Source: Collinsella sp. WCA1-178-WT-3 (M1) (GTDB lineage Bacteria; Actinomycetota; Coriobacteriia; Coriobacteriales; Coriobacteriaceae). Taken from it: DNA of 64,000 nucleotides. The position numbers and the translations under genes were made by a program. Within the stretch, counting starts at the first letter, position 1. Every line of letters starts with the position of its first letter. The stretch is from contig NZ_VUME01000001.1 of assembly GCF_009696325.1 (NCBI RefSeq), positions 124,001 through 188,000 of the forward strand. Direction: 5' to 3'. The notes under the pieces are model-generated. The model did no database searches, was not told the origin of the DNA, and saw nothing but the letters and a program-made list of their open reading frames with translations. Below are positions 8,617 through 16,880 of the stretch, piece after piece.

Positions 8617-9777
8617 ATGGAGATCACCAAGGATATCCGCTACATTGGCGTCGACGACCACGACATTGACCTGTTCGAGGGCCAGTACGATGTGTCCGAG
8701 AACGGTATGGCATACAACAGCTACGTTATCTTGGGCGAAAAGATCGCTGTCGCCGATTCGGTCGACGGTGGTTTTGTCGACGAGTGGCTCGGCAACCTCG
8801 AGGCCGCGCTCGATGGCCGTACGCCCGACTACCTGGTCATCCATCATATGGAGCCTGATCACTCCGCCGGTATCGCCGCCTTTATGGAGCGCTATCCCCA
8901 GGCGCAGATTGTGGCCAGCATGGGTGCTTTCCGCATGATGGTCAACTACTTTGGCACCGACTTCCCCGAGCGCAAAATGGTTGTCAAAGAGGGCGACGTG
9001 CTCGACCTGGGCGGCCACAGCCTGACCTTTATCGGCGCCCCCAACGTTCACTGGCCCGAGGTACTCTTCTCCTATGAGGCCACCGACAAGGTGCTCTTTA
9101 GCGCCGACGGCTTTGGCAAGTTTGGCGCCAACGACATCGAGGATCCCGAGGGTTGGGCTTGCGAGGCTCGCCGCTACTACTTTGGCATCGTGGGAAAGTT
9201 TGGCAAGTTTGTGCAGGCCGTGCTCAAAAAGGCTGCCGATCTGGATATTCAGATCATCTGCCCGCTCCACGGTCCTGTCCTTACCGAGAACCTGGGCTAT
9301 TACCTCGACACCTATAACACCTGGTCGAGCTACCAGCCCGAGGACGAGGGCATCACCATTGCCTACGCGAGCGTCTACGGCCATCTGAAGGCCGCTGTCG
9401 AGGAGCTCGCCGCAGCGCTCGAGGCTCGCGGCCAGAAGGTTTCCGTCTTTGACCTGGCTCGCGACGACATGGCCGAGGCCGTTGAGGATGCGTTCCGCTA
9501 TGACCGCCTGGTGCTCGCCTCTATCACCTATCAGGGCGAGATCTTCCCGTTCATGAGCACCTTTATCCACACGCTCGCCGAGCATGCCTACCAGAACCGC
9601 ACCGTGGCGCTCGTCGAGGCCGGTTCCTGGGCGCCCACCGCTGCCAAGGTTATGACCAAGGAGCTCGAGGGCATGAAGGACATCACCCTGGCGCAGAACA
9701 AGGTGACCGTGCTGGGATCGCTCAACGACACATCGCGCGCCCAGATCGAGGCCCTCGCCGACGAGCTTTCCAAGTAG
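8617..9777 (+). CDS. Flavodiiron protein (FprA-type A flavoprotein)
   Basis: A 386-residue enzyme with an N-terminal metallo-beta-lactamase-like diiron domain and a C-terminal flavodoxin domain from about residue 245. Such enzymes reduce O2 to water or NO to N2O and protect anaerobes. The diiron ligand motif HxExDH is visible as HHMEPDHS (His77, Glu79, Asp81, His82), followed by PNVHWPE and SADGFGKFG with further ligands. The FMN part begins IAYASVYGH, a flavodoxin-like phosphate loop. Start ATG 8617 has TAGGAGG at ideal spacing. The gene stands alone, with an inverted repeat upstream and a terminator downstream. Confidence 0.92.
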   Translation: MEITKDIRYIGVDDHDIDLFEGQYDVSENGMAYNSYVILGEKIAVADSVDGGFVDEWLGNLEAALDGRTPDYLVIHHMEPDHSAGIAAFMERYPQAQIVASMGAFRMMVNYFGTDFPERKMVVKEGDVLDLGGHSLTFIGAPNVHWPEVLFSYEATDKVLFSADGFGKFGANDIEDPEGWACEARRYYFGIVGKFGKFVQAVLKKAADLDIQIICPLHGPVLTENLGYYLDTYNTWSSYQPEDEGITIAYASVYGHLKAAVEELAAALEARGQKVSVFDLARDDMAEAVEDAFRYDRLVLASITYQGEIFPFMSTFIHTLAEHAYQNRTVALVEAGSWAPTAAKVMTKELEGMKDITLAQNKVTVLGSLNDTSRAQIEALADELSK

Positions 9778-9800
9778 CGATATTTCGCTTTTAACGGGCA

Positions 9801-9840
9801 AAACCACCACAAAGGGACAGGCCCTTTGTGGTGGTTTTTG
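9801..9840. terminator. Bidirectional terminator between the flavodiiron gene and the DeoR-type gene
   Basis: A 16-bp perfect stem, AAACCACCACAAAGGG and its complement, encloses ACAGG and is flanked by A and T runs, so it can serve both convergent genes. The GGGACAGG at its tip is shared with the repeat family at 62137 and elsewhere. Confidence 0.85.
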
Positions 9841-9841
9841 T

Positions 9842-10645
9842 TTAAGCGCCGGCGATGATGAGGGCTGGACGTGCGCTGTCGGCGGCCTCGGCGATTGAGG
9901 TGGCGACGGCGGCGTCGGGGTCGCTGTCCATCACGATGATGTCGACGTCGGCAAGCTCGGCAAAACGGTACATGCCGCGTCCGTTGACCTTACTGACATC
10001 CATGAGGGCGACGCTTTGACGGGTGGCACCGACCATAGCCGCTTTGGTCTCGGCCATCTGCGGAAAGTCGGTCGTAAAGCCGCAGCCGGGAACAAAAGCG
10101 CCAGGACACATGACGGCAAGGTCGGCGTGGACCATTTGGAGCGCCTGCATGGTAAGTGGGCCGTACAGATAGCGATGACCTTTGCGCAGTGCCCCGCCCA
10201 GCATGACGACATCGACCGAGGGCATGCTCTCGTCAATATAATCGGCGATGGTAATGTCGGCCGTGATAACGGTGATGCCGTCGCGCTGATCGAGGAGCCG
10301 GACGAATTCGAGCGCCGTGGTGCCCGAGTCGACGAGCAGCGTGTCGCCGTCATTAACGAGCTCGATGGCGCATTGCGCGATGGCCTGCTTGGCGGCGACG
10401 TTGACATTGATGCGGCGATCTTGCGTGGAGACGGTCAGGCGTTTGTGGAGCGATACGGCACCACCATGTGTGCGACGCAGCTTGCCTGCTTCGGCGAGCG
10501 CGTCCAGGTCGGCGCGGGCGGTGACGGAGGACACGCCAAAGGTCTGGGCGATTTCTGCTACCTGCACCGAGGCGTTATGCTCGAGTATTTCCATAATGGC
10601 GGTACGGCGCTCGTCAGCAAAAGCACGGTTGGTAGCTTGGGCCAT
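9842..10645 (-). CDS. DeoR family transcriptional regulator
   Basis: A 267-residue sugar-metabolism regulator. The N-terminal DeoR HTH ends with the hallmark RRTHGGAV, and the C-terminal DeoRC domain has the phosphosugar-sensing pattern DSGTTALEF...TVITADITIADY. ATG at 10645 was chosen because GGAG lies seven bases upstream; an in-frame ATG at 10702 has only a weak site. It diverges from the GatY-like aldolase gene, so it probably controls that gene and perhaps the lac genes, as LacR does in lactic bacteria (inference). Confidence 0.88.
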   Translation of the reverse strand: MAQATNRAFADERRTAIMEILEHNASVQVAEIAQTFGVSSVTARADLDALAEAGKLRRTHGGAVSLHKRLTVSTQDRRINVNVAAKQAIAQCAIELVNDGDTLLVDSGTTALEFVRLLDQRDGITVITADITIADYIDESMPSVDVVMLGGALRKGHRYLYGPLTMQALQMVHADLAVMCPGAFVPGCGFTTDFPQMAETKAAMVGATRQSVALMDVSKVNGRGMYRFAELADVDIIVMDSDPDAAVATSIAEAADSARPALIIAGA

Positions 10646-10979
10646 GTTTGCTCCATTCTCGGCTAAATTTGCAGGAATTGTGTTGACTCTATTTTCGTTC
10701 ATTTTCTTTTTGAGTAAGAAAACACCTTTCGATTACTTATCTTTTCTATAAAAGAAAGACGCTAAACGCTCAAAATTCAATATCGAACACGCCCACTCGG
10801 TTCCGATTCCTTCCGTTTACTTTTCAAAAACGACTGTATTGGCCTGCATGGACTCAATATCTCGCACGTGCAAAGCCGCTGAATTTCATACAATGAGCGC
10901 AGTAAAACGCAAGGTAAAACGCCTTGTGAACAACTACGCCCGATGTCCAGATGCGGGCGAGGGAGAGGAGCAAACGCTC
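10646..10979. promoter_or_regulatory. Divergent promoter region of deoR-type gene and aldolase
   Basis: The 334-base gap is AT-rich at 10680-10760 and repeats A/T-rich TTTC and GAAA half-sites, including CTTTT-CTAT-AAAAG near 10741-10754, which resemble loosely conserved DeoR-family boxes. GGGAGAGGAG (10959-10968) is the aldolase ribosome site. No other gene is seen. Confidence 0.45.
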
Positions 10980-11837
10980 ATGGCACTTGTTACCACCGAA
11001 AAGATGCTCAAGGACGCTCAGGCCGGCCACTACGCCGTCGGCGCGTTCAACGTCGAGAACCTCGAGTTTGTTATGGCCGTTCTGGCCGCTGCCGAGGAGA
11101 CCAAGTCCCCCGTCATCATGCAGACCACCCCGGGCACCATCAAGACCGCTGGTCTGGACTACTTCTACGGCATGGTGAAGGCCGCTGCCGAGCGCGCTTC
11201 CGTGCCCGTCGCTCTGCACCTCGATCACGGCGATGGCTATGACCGCTGCATGCAGGCTTTCCGCACGGGCTACACCTCCGTCATGATCGACGGCTCGCAC
11301 GAGTCCTTCGAGGACAACATTGCCCTGACCAAGTCCGTCGCCGACGCTGGCCGCGCCATGGGCGTGCCCGTCGAGGCCGAGCTCGGCAAGGTCGGCGGCA
11401 AGGAGGACGACGGTCCCGCGGTTGAGGGCGAGAGCCCCTACACCGATCCTGCCGAGGCCAAGGAGTTCGTCGAGCGCACCGGCTGCACCTCGCTGGCCAT
11501 TGGCGTTGGCACCAGCCACGGCGTGTACACGAGCGATCCGCACATCGAGCAGTCCGTGGTCAAGGCCATCCGCGACGCCGTCGACGTGCCGCTGGTTCTG
11601 CACGGCACTTCCGGTGTGCCCGATGAGCAGGTTGCCGAGGCTGTGAAGAACGGCATCTGCAAGGTTAACTACGCTACCGAGCTGCGTCAGGCCTACACCA
11701 AGGGCTTCATGGCCTACATGGCCGAGAACCCCGCCTGCTTCGATCCCAAGAAGCCGGCCAAGGAGGGCATGCGTGAGATCACCGAGCTGGTTAAGATCCG
11801 CATGACCAACCTCAACTCTGTGGGCAAAGCAGAGTAA
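10980..11837 (+). CDS. Class II bisphosphate aldolase, GatY/KbaY/Fba type
   Basis: A zinc-dependent aldolase of 285 residues. HLDHG (His80, Asp82, His83), an Asp/Glu-rich loop with AELGKVGGKEDD, GTSHGVY and LVLHGTSG supply the metal and phosphate sites of the family. It could split fructose- or tagatose-1,6-bisphosphate. Because lacABC is near, lacD is absent and a DeoR-type regulator is divergent, I infer tagatose-bisphosphate aldolase activity in this pathway. ATG 10980 has GAGGAG upstream; the in-frame upstream ATG codons lie in the promoter region. Confidence 0.85.
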   Translation: MALVTTEKMLKDAQAGHYAVGAFNVENLEFVMAVLAAAEETKSPVIMQTTPGTIKTAGLDYFYGMVKAAAERASVPVALHLDHGDGYDRCMQAFRTGYTSVMIDGSHESFEDNIALTKSVADAGRAMGVPVEAELGKVGGKEDDGPAVEGESPYTDPAEAKEFVERTGCTSLAIGVGTSHGVYTSDPHIEQSVVKAIRDAVDVPLVLHGTSGVPDEQVAEAVKNGICKVNYATELRQAYTKGFMAYMAENPACFDPKKPAKEGMREITELVKIRMTNLNSVGKAE

Positions 11838-11895
11838 CAGCAAGGGTACTCTGATCCCACCGGGCCGTCCGGAAACGGAAAAGGGCCTATCTCTC

Positions 11896-11965
11896 AGAAC
11901 GTCCTCGGACATGTCGGAAGCCCCGCTGCGCGCTACGCGCTGCGGGGCTTCCTCCGTCTCGATGT
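11896..11965 (+). repeat. Degenerate copy of the GTCCTC/TGCGGA hairpin family
   Basis: CAGAACGTCCTCGGACATG matches the 5' core of the family seen complete at 42478, 42618, 49370 and 54872. It is followed by a hairpin with arms at 11916-11926 and 11942-11952 (GGAAGCCCCGC and complement), but the 3' core TGCGGAATGTT is missing. It lies downstream of the aldolase gene. The rest of 11838-12196 contains no convincing gene. Confidence 0.6.
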
Positions 11966-12196
11966 CCACCAAAAGGTTGTGCACGGGGTGTGCTGCTAGG
12001 TCCCGTTCGTTGGCAGTATTATGCCGCGGCTGCTGCAAAGAAGCGCTAAAGAAAGGCTTAATCAGGTTTGATATAACAATGAAACCGCAGGTCAAAGGTA
12101 TCGAATAACACTCTTGAAAGGTTTTGAGCTTAAGGGCTTTCTAAGGTTTGCGGCTCGGATGTGGCGCGGACGTGCGGAGCGTGTGAATGATCGCTG

Positions 12197-13186
12197 TTAG
12201 CGCTGCGGTGCGGCGGCGCGTACCTGTTCGATGACCTTTTCCATGGTGGCGTCAATGCGGTCTTTCTTGAGCTCACATTCCCAGACGGTGATGGGCGTCC
12301 AGCCCATTTGGGTAAGCGCGTCGATGGCGGCTCGGTCGCGCTCGACGTTGCGGCGAAACTTTGCCTCCCAAAACTCAACATTGCGCTTGGGCTGGCTCGG
12401 ATTGCACTTAGGGCAGCGATGCCAAAAGCAGCCGTTGACGAAAATGGCGATCTTGCGCCCGGGAAAGGCGATGTCAGGCTTGCCGGGTACCTTCCATTCC
12501 AGACGGTATCCCGTAAGGCCCGCTGCCCGCAGGCGCTGGCGAACGAGCAGTTCGGGTTTGGTGTTGGCGCGCTTGTTGCCCTTCATGGACTTTTTTATAG
12601 CGGCGCGACGGCGCACCAGTTCGCGCTCGTCAGCGGAGAGGTCCGAGGTATCGATGCCGTCGAGCAGACCTGGCTTGGGACGCTTTTTGCTGCGGCGCTT
12701 AGGTGCGCGCTTGGGCTTGGTGGCGGGTTTGTCGGCCGTGTTGGGCGTGGCGTCATCGGCGGCGCCGTTGGCCTCAAGCCGATCTTCCTTCAACTCAATC
12801 AGAGCATCGATGAGCCCCTTGTCGGCGGGCATCCACTCAACGGTGGCAAGCGAGGTGCGCGGAATCCAGCGGATATCGAGCTGGCGGTCGTGCTTCTGGG
12901 GCTCATCGGATTCTTTAGCCAGCGAGCAGTAGTAACACTCCATTGAGAGATGAAAATCGGGGTAGTCATACTCAACGGTGTAAAAATCGCGCAGGTTGGT
13001 GACTTTTACCTGCAACTCTTCCATGAGCTCGCGGCGTACGGCGTCCTCGGGCGTCTCGCCGCGCATGAGCTTGCCGCCGGGAAACTCCCAAAGTCCCTGC
13101 ATGTCGCCATAGCCGCGCTGCACGGCAAGCAGCTCGTCAGATCCTTCCTTGCGAATGATCCCAGCGGCAACATGAACAGTCTTCAA
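12197..13186 (-). CDS. Nudix hydrolase fused to a Vsr-type mismatch endonuclease
   Basis: A 329-residue two-domain DNA-maintenance protein. Residues 1-130 are a MutT/NudG-like Nudix domain with the box GKLMRGETPEDAVRREL followed by MEEL (Gly38, Glu44, Arg52, Glu53, Glu56, Glu57), which would hydrolyse oxidised or non-canonical nucleotides. Residues 140-190 are a Lys/Arg/Ala/Pro linker. Residues 195-325 match the very-short-patch-repair endonuclease: TKPELLVRQRLRAAG, PGKPDIAFP with the metal Asp, VNGCFWHRCPKC, and NVERDRAAIDALTQMGW then VWECEL. Asn replaces the His found in E. coli Vsr before GCFWH, a position that varies in the family. The start is TTG 13186 with AGAGGA upstream. No cytosine methyltransferase is nearby. 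Confidence 0.88.
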   Translation of the reverse strand: MKTVHVAAGIIRKEGSDELLAVQRGYGDMQGLWEFPGGKLMRGETPEDAVRRELMEELQVKVTNLRDFYTVEYDYPDFHLSMECYYCSLAKESDEPQKHDRQLDIRWIPRTSLATVEWMPADKGLIDALIELKEDRLEANGAADDATPNTADKPATKPKRAPKRRSKKRPKPGLLDGIDTSDLSADERELVRRRAAIKKSMKGNKRANTKPELLVRQRLRAAGLTGYRLEWKVPGKPDIAFPGRKIAIFVNGCFWHRCPKCNPSQPKRNVEFWEAKFRRNVERDRAAIDALTQMGWTPITVWECELKKDRIDATMEKVIEQVRAAAPQR

Positions 13187-13231
13187 CAGGAGTCCTCTCT
13201 CAACATCGACACGTGGCAGGGTAGCTCATTT

Positions 13232-13344
13232 GGGTAGTCTTTTTGGGACGGGGCTTTTTTAGCTGCCCTATGTCAAATGCGGCCTCATGCTTCGAAGGCT
13301 ACGGATAGGGTAGCTAAAAAAGCCCCGTCCCAAAAAGACTACCC
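13232..13344. repeat. Long palindrome, GGGACGGGGC family, copy 2
   Basis: Forty-base arms at 13232-13271 and 13305-13344 differ from perfect complementarity at one position. The core GGGACGGGGCT is the one in the 4109-4189 palindrome. It occupies most of the gap between the divergent Nudix-Vsr and bceA-like genes. Confidence 0.85.
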
Positions 13345-13348
13345 CTAC

Positions 13349-13375
13349 CTTACGCAACGGTAAGGCAAGCGTAAG
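13349..13375 (+). promoter_or_regulatory. Possible operator upstream of the BceAB-type genes
   Basis: CTTACG (13349-13354), GTAAG (13360-13364) and CGTAAG (13370-13375) form a small inverted-repeat cluster about 75 bases before the ATP-binding gene. Function is inferred from position only. Confidence 0.35.
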
Positions 13376-13448
13376 CGATATCGATGGTAGCCGACTCGGC
13401 TTCTTGCGACTATAGATGCCGTAGACTAATCGCAAGAAAGGACTCGGT

Positions 13449-14234
13449 ATGCAAACCACGCACATGGCGACCCCGGTACTGGAAGTCGTGCATCTCGAAA
13501 AGGTATACGGAGCGCTGGGCAACGTGACCCGCGCGCTCAACGACGTCAGCTTTACCGTCAACCGCGGCGAATTCGTTGGCATCATGGGCGCTTCGGGCTC
13601 GGGTAAGTCGACGTTGCTCAACTGCGTGTCGACCATCGATAGTGCCACAAGCGGCGCGATCCGCATCAACGGCCAGGACGTGACGCGCATGAAGCAGGCT
13701 AAGCTTTCGCAGTTCCGTCGCGAGGAGCTTGGCTTTATCTTTCAGGACTCCAACCTGCTCGATACGCTCACGGCACGCGAGAACATCGCCCTGCCGCTCA
13801 CCATCGCCCGCACAAACTCGGCAGAGATCTCGACCCGCGTGCAGGATGTGGCAGCGCGCCTGTCCATCAGTCAGGTGCTCGACAAGTATCCCTACCAGAT
13901 GTCCGGCGGCCAGCAGCAGCGCGTTGCCGCGGCTCGCGCGCTCGTCACCGACCCCACCATGATCATGGCCGACGAGCCCACCGGCGCCCTCGATTCCAAG
14001 AGCGCTCGCCTGCTGCTCGAGAGCCTGGAGGCCCTTAACCGCCGCCTGCGCGCCACCGTGCTCATGGTCACGCACGACAGCTTTGCCGCCAGCTACACGA
14101 GCCGTGTGCTGTTTATTCGCGACGGCAAGATCTTCACCGAGCTGCGCCGCGGAGACACCGACCGCCGCGAGTTCTTCGACCGCATTATGGAGGTCGTTGC
14201 CATGATGGGCGGTGAGGGCTCCGATGCTCTGTAA
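13449..14234 (+). CDS. ABC transporter ATP-binding protein, BceA/MacB type
   Basis: ATPase of an exporter or sensor system for peptide antibiotics. The 261-residue protein has Walker [10 protein letters not shown] (residues 47-55), Q-loop FQDSN, signature MSGGQQQR and Walker [14 protein letters not shown]. Similarity to BceA-type subunits is supported by its partner: the next gene is a large FtsX permease whose start overlaps this gene by 11 bases. No BceRS histidine kinase and regulator pair is adjacent. The start ATG 13449 has AAGAAAGGAC upstream. Confidence 0.9.
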   Translation: MQTTHMATPVLEVVHLEKVYGALGNVTRALNDVSFTVNRGEFVGIMGASGSGKSTLLNCVSTIDSATSGAIRINGQDVTRMKQAKLSQFRREELGFIFQDSNLLDTLTARENIALPLTIARTNSAEISTRVQDVAARLSISQVLDKYPYQMSGGQQQRVAAARALVTDPTMIMADEPTGALDSKSARLLLESLEALNRRLRATVLMVTHDSFAASYTSRVLFIRDGKIFTELRRGDTDRREFFDRIMEVVAMMGGEGSDAL

Positions 14235-16425
14235 ACTCGCTTGGGGCAACGTCCGCCGCGCCGGCCGCGACTACCTCGTCTACCTTTTGACGCTCACCCT
14301 GGGTGTCACGGTCTTCTATGCCTTTAACACCATCTCGATGCAGGTCGACATCGCCGGAATCGATGAAGAGGGCTTGGCGCAGGTTATGGGCAGCATGCTC
14401 GGCTACCTGACGTACTTTTTGGCCGGTGTCATGGCCTTTTTGATGGTGTATGCCAATAACTTCATCATGAAACGCCGCAAGAAGGAGTTTGGCCTGTACC
14501 AGGTGCTCGGTATGGGGCGCGGGCGCGTCGCCACGATCATGGCGCTCGAGACCGTGATAGTATCGGTTGTGGCCTTTGTCGCCGGCATTGTGCTGGGTGT
14601 GGGACTCTCCCAGCTCATGACGTTCTTTACGGCCTCGCTCTTTAAGACACAGATCGCCAATTTCCACTTCTTTTTCTCGGTGCATGCGTTCAACCTGACC
14701 CTTGCCTGCATGCTCGTAATGTTTGTGCTCACGCTACTGCTGAACCTTCGCGCCGTGCGTCGTACCAAACTCATCGAGCTTATGGGTGCCGAGCGTCGCA
14801 ACGAGAGCATCAAGACACGCAACCCCTGGATCGCGATTGCCATCTTTGCCGTGGGCGTGGTGCTTGTGGGCGTGGCCTATTACCGTCTGCTACGTGATGG
14901 GTTCCCGCTAACCGCGACGGACAGCAAGCTGCAAGAGGCCATGAACCAGTTTGGCATTACGACCGCTATGGTTACCGTGGGCACCTTTGCCCTGTTCTGG
15001 GGACTCTCGGGCATGCTTATCAAGCTGCTGCAGAGCCTGCGCGGCGTGTATTGGCGCGGCCTCAACATGTTTATCGTGCGCCAGCTTGCGGCCAAGGTCA
15101 ACACGGTGTGCTTTTCGATGGGCGTCATCGCGATGCTCCTGTTTTTGGCCATCACCTCGGTGACGTGCGGTATGTCGATTGCCAATGTGATGAATGAGAA
15201 TCTGGAGCGCTATACGCCGGCCGATATGTCGCAGACGTATGTCTATTACACGACCGATACGCTCGACTACTACAAGGAGTACGTCAATCCGTCTGAGGCC
15301 GATCGCATGGTGCTGGCCGATACAACGGTCGATTTGTACCCCGCATGGCACGGTAAGGACAAGTCGGCGGACAACAACGACGAGACCGGCAAGAAGGTCA
15401 ATATCGCCGATGTTGCCGGTGAGCATGTGCAGATCGATTCGTATCTAAGTTACCCGTTTGGCGGTTCGAGCCCTTCGGTGTCTGCGGGTGAGATGTGCAA
15501 GACCATGGGCGAAAAGCTTCCCAAGGCGTTCGGGGGTAGCAAGGCCGATGCGATGGGTCTGTTTGTGACGCCGGCGAGCCAGTACAACAAGCTGCGTCAG
15601 ATGATGGGCGAGGAGCCGGTGAGCATTGGCCGCGACCAGTACTTGCTTACGTGTGATATGGGCGGTGAGCTGGTCGACCTGTACACCAAGTATATGGCCG
15701 GCGGCCATGCCCTTACCTTGGGCGGGCATACGCTCAAGCCCGCAACCGATAAGTCGGACGAGGACACGGCGGCCATCGCCAACTCGGCGATGGGCAGTAA
15801 TCCGGGTACCGTCGTCGTTGCCGACGAGCTGTTGTCCCAACTCAATCTGCAGCCGTATTCCAGTAGCCTGCTCGTTAACTACAAACAGGGGATGGATACG
15901 ACCGAGGCAGACGAGAGCATTGAATACACTGTGCTCGACAATCTGCTCGTTGACGGCAAGGAGCCGGGATCGTGGGGAATCTTCATCACACGCTCCGAGA
16001 TGTACGCGCAAGCAGCGCAAATGAACGGCATGATTAGCTACCTAGCCATCTACATCGGCTTTGTATTGGTCGTTGCATGCGCGGCGATTCTGTCGATCCA
16101 GCAACTCTCCAACGTGGCCGACGGCAGCCGCAGCTATCGTGTGCTGGCACAGATCGGCTGCGACGACCGCCAGATTCGCCATTCGGTGATGGCGCAGCAG
16201 GCGGTATTCTTCCTGTTCCCGCTGGCAGTGGGTCTGGCGCACTCCTTTGTGGCACTTAAGGTGATTATCGAGCTGGTGAGCATATTCGGAAATATGAGCA
16301 TCGGCGGCACTGTGGGCCTCACCTGCGCGATCTTCCTGGCAGCATACGGTGGCTACTTCCTGGTGACCTACCTCATGAGCACCGGAATGGTGCGAGCTGC
16401 CATAGCCACCCGCTACAGCGAGTAA
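14224..16425 (+). CDS. BceB-like ABC permease with FtsX domains
   Basis: A 733-residue membrane permease. An N-terminal FtsX unit has one membrane segment, a short loop and three more segments (to about residue 180). Two further segments follow, then a large extracytoplasmic domain of about 250 residues (roughly 330-590), then three C-terminal membrane segments, the arrangement of BceB proteins that bind lipid II-targeting peptides. The start ATG 14224 lies inside the end of the ATPase gene, indicating coupled translation. Substrate is unknown; bacitracin-like or host peptides are the family norm. Confidence 0.85.
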   Translation: MLCKLAWGNVRRAGRDYLVYLLTLTLGVTVFYAFNTISMQVDIAGIDEEGLAQVMGSMLGYLTYFLAGVMAFLMVYANNFIMKRRKKEFGLYQVLGMGRGRVATIMALETVIVSVVAFVAGIVLGVGLSQLMTFFTASLFKTQIANFHFFFSVHAFNLTLACMLVMFVLTLLLNLRAVRRTKLIELMGAERRNESIKTRNPWIAIAIFAVGVVLVGVAYYRLLRDGFPLTATDSKLQEAMNQFGITTAMVTVGTFALFWGLSGMLIKLLQSLRGVYWRGLNMFIVRQLAAKVNTVCFSMGVIAMLLFLAITSVTCGMSIANVMNENLERYTPADMSQTYVYYTTDTLDYYKEYVNPSEADRMVLADTTVDLYPAWHGKDKSADNNDETGKKVNIADVAGEHVQIDSYLSYPFGGSSPSVSAGEMCKTMGEKLPKAFGGSKADAMGLFVTPASQYNKLRQMMGEEPVSIGRDQYLLTCDMGGELVDLYTKYMAGGHALTLGGHTLKPATDKSDEDTAAIANSAMGSNPGTVVVADELLSQLNLQPYSSSLLVNYKQGMDTTEADESIEYTVLDNLLVDGKEPGSWGIFITRSEMYAQAAQMNGMISYLAIYIGFVLVVACAAILSIQQLSNVADGSRSYRVLAQIGCDDRQIRHSVMAQQAVFFLFPLAVGLAHSFVALKVIIELVSIFGNMSIGGTVGLTCAIFLAAYGGYFLVTYLMSTGMVRAAIATRYSE

Positions 16426-16464
16426 CTCATCCAGTTTGGAATCATTGTAGGTTGAGCATAAGTC

Positions 16465-16609
16465 AGCGAAAGCGCCCCTAAGCGAGTAAGGTGACGTGAA
16501 AGAGGAGGGAAGCGTACTTTTGTACGCGACCGACGACTGAACGTCAGATTGCTCGCTCAGGGGCGCTTGCAGCGTCGAGCCGTTATGCGGTTTGGTAAAA
16601 CCGCATAAC
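16465..16609 (+). ncRNA. Structured element, GACGTGAAA/CGTCAGATTG family, copy 1
   Basis: An outer helix pairs 16470-16486 with 16552-16568 (one mismatch). Inside it are AAGGTGACGTGAAA, an inner hairpin with GTAC/GTAC, and ACGTCAGATTG. After the helix comes GCAGCGTCGAG and a terminal hairpin GTTATGCGGTTT / AAAACCGCATAAC (16582-16609). The copy at 31327-31466 keeps the single-stranded blocks but has different, still complementary helices. An RNA or a mobile DNA hairpin are both possible. It follows bceB-like. Confidence 0.65.
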
Positions 16610-16654
16610 CCTTCCTTCGCGGCGGTTATTTGCCTATCTGGTGCGTCTCGGATG

Positions 16655-16775
16655 CAAGTGAGTAGACTTATTTAGATATGCCGAGCACATCGCGATAAAT
16701 GTTCAATAAAATTGCAGGTCAGAGCCGCGGCGTTTTGGGCTGTGCTCGACCTCCTGCAAAAAGTCTACTCACTTG
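16655..16775. repeat. 121-bp element with perfect 15-bp terminal inverted repeats
   Basis: CAAGTGAGTAGACTT (16655-16669) and its exact complement (16761-16775) bound an element that also has an inner CGAGCACA/TGTGCTCG pair. There is no coding capacity. It resembles a MITE or a large hairpin; no second copy is in the window. Confidence 0.6.
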
Positions 16776-16828
16776 GTCTTACTGCTAGAAGACCGCCGCA
16801 AGGGAAAGCAGCTCTCTTGCGGCGGCTG

Positions 16829-16880
16829 GCGTTTGCCCAGATAAAACCTACCAAAATAAACCTGTCCCTTTTTGGCAGGT
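16829..16880 (-). terminator. Terminator-like repeat CCTGCCAAAA...TTTTGGCAGG, copy 1, at the luxR-type stop
   Basis: On the minus strand the stem CCTGCCAAAA / TTTTGGTAGG, loop AGGGACAGGTTTA, is followed by TTTTATCTGGGCAAACGCC. It starts right at the stop codon of the membrane LuxR gene. Copies are at 32597, 58571, 62137 and, partial, 24691. Confidence 0.8.

Noticed and set aside
10980-11837. LacD-type class I tagatose-bisphosphate aldolase
   Set aside because: HLDHG and other zinc-site motifs show it to be a class II enzyme.
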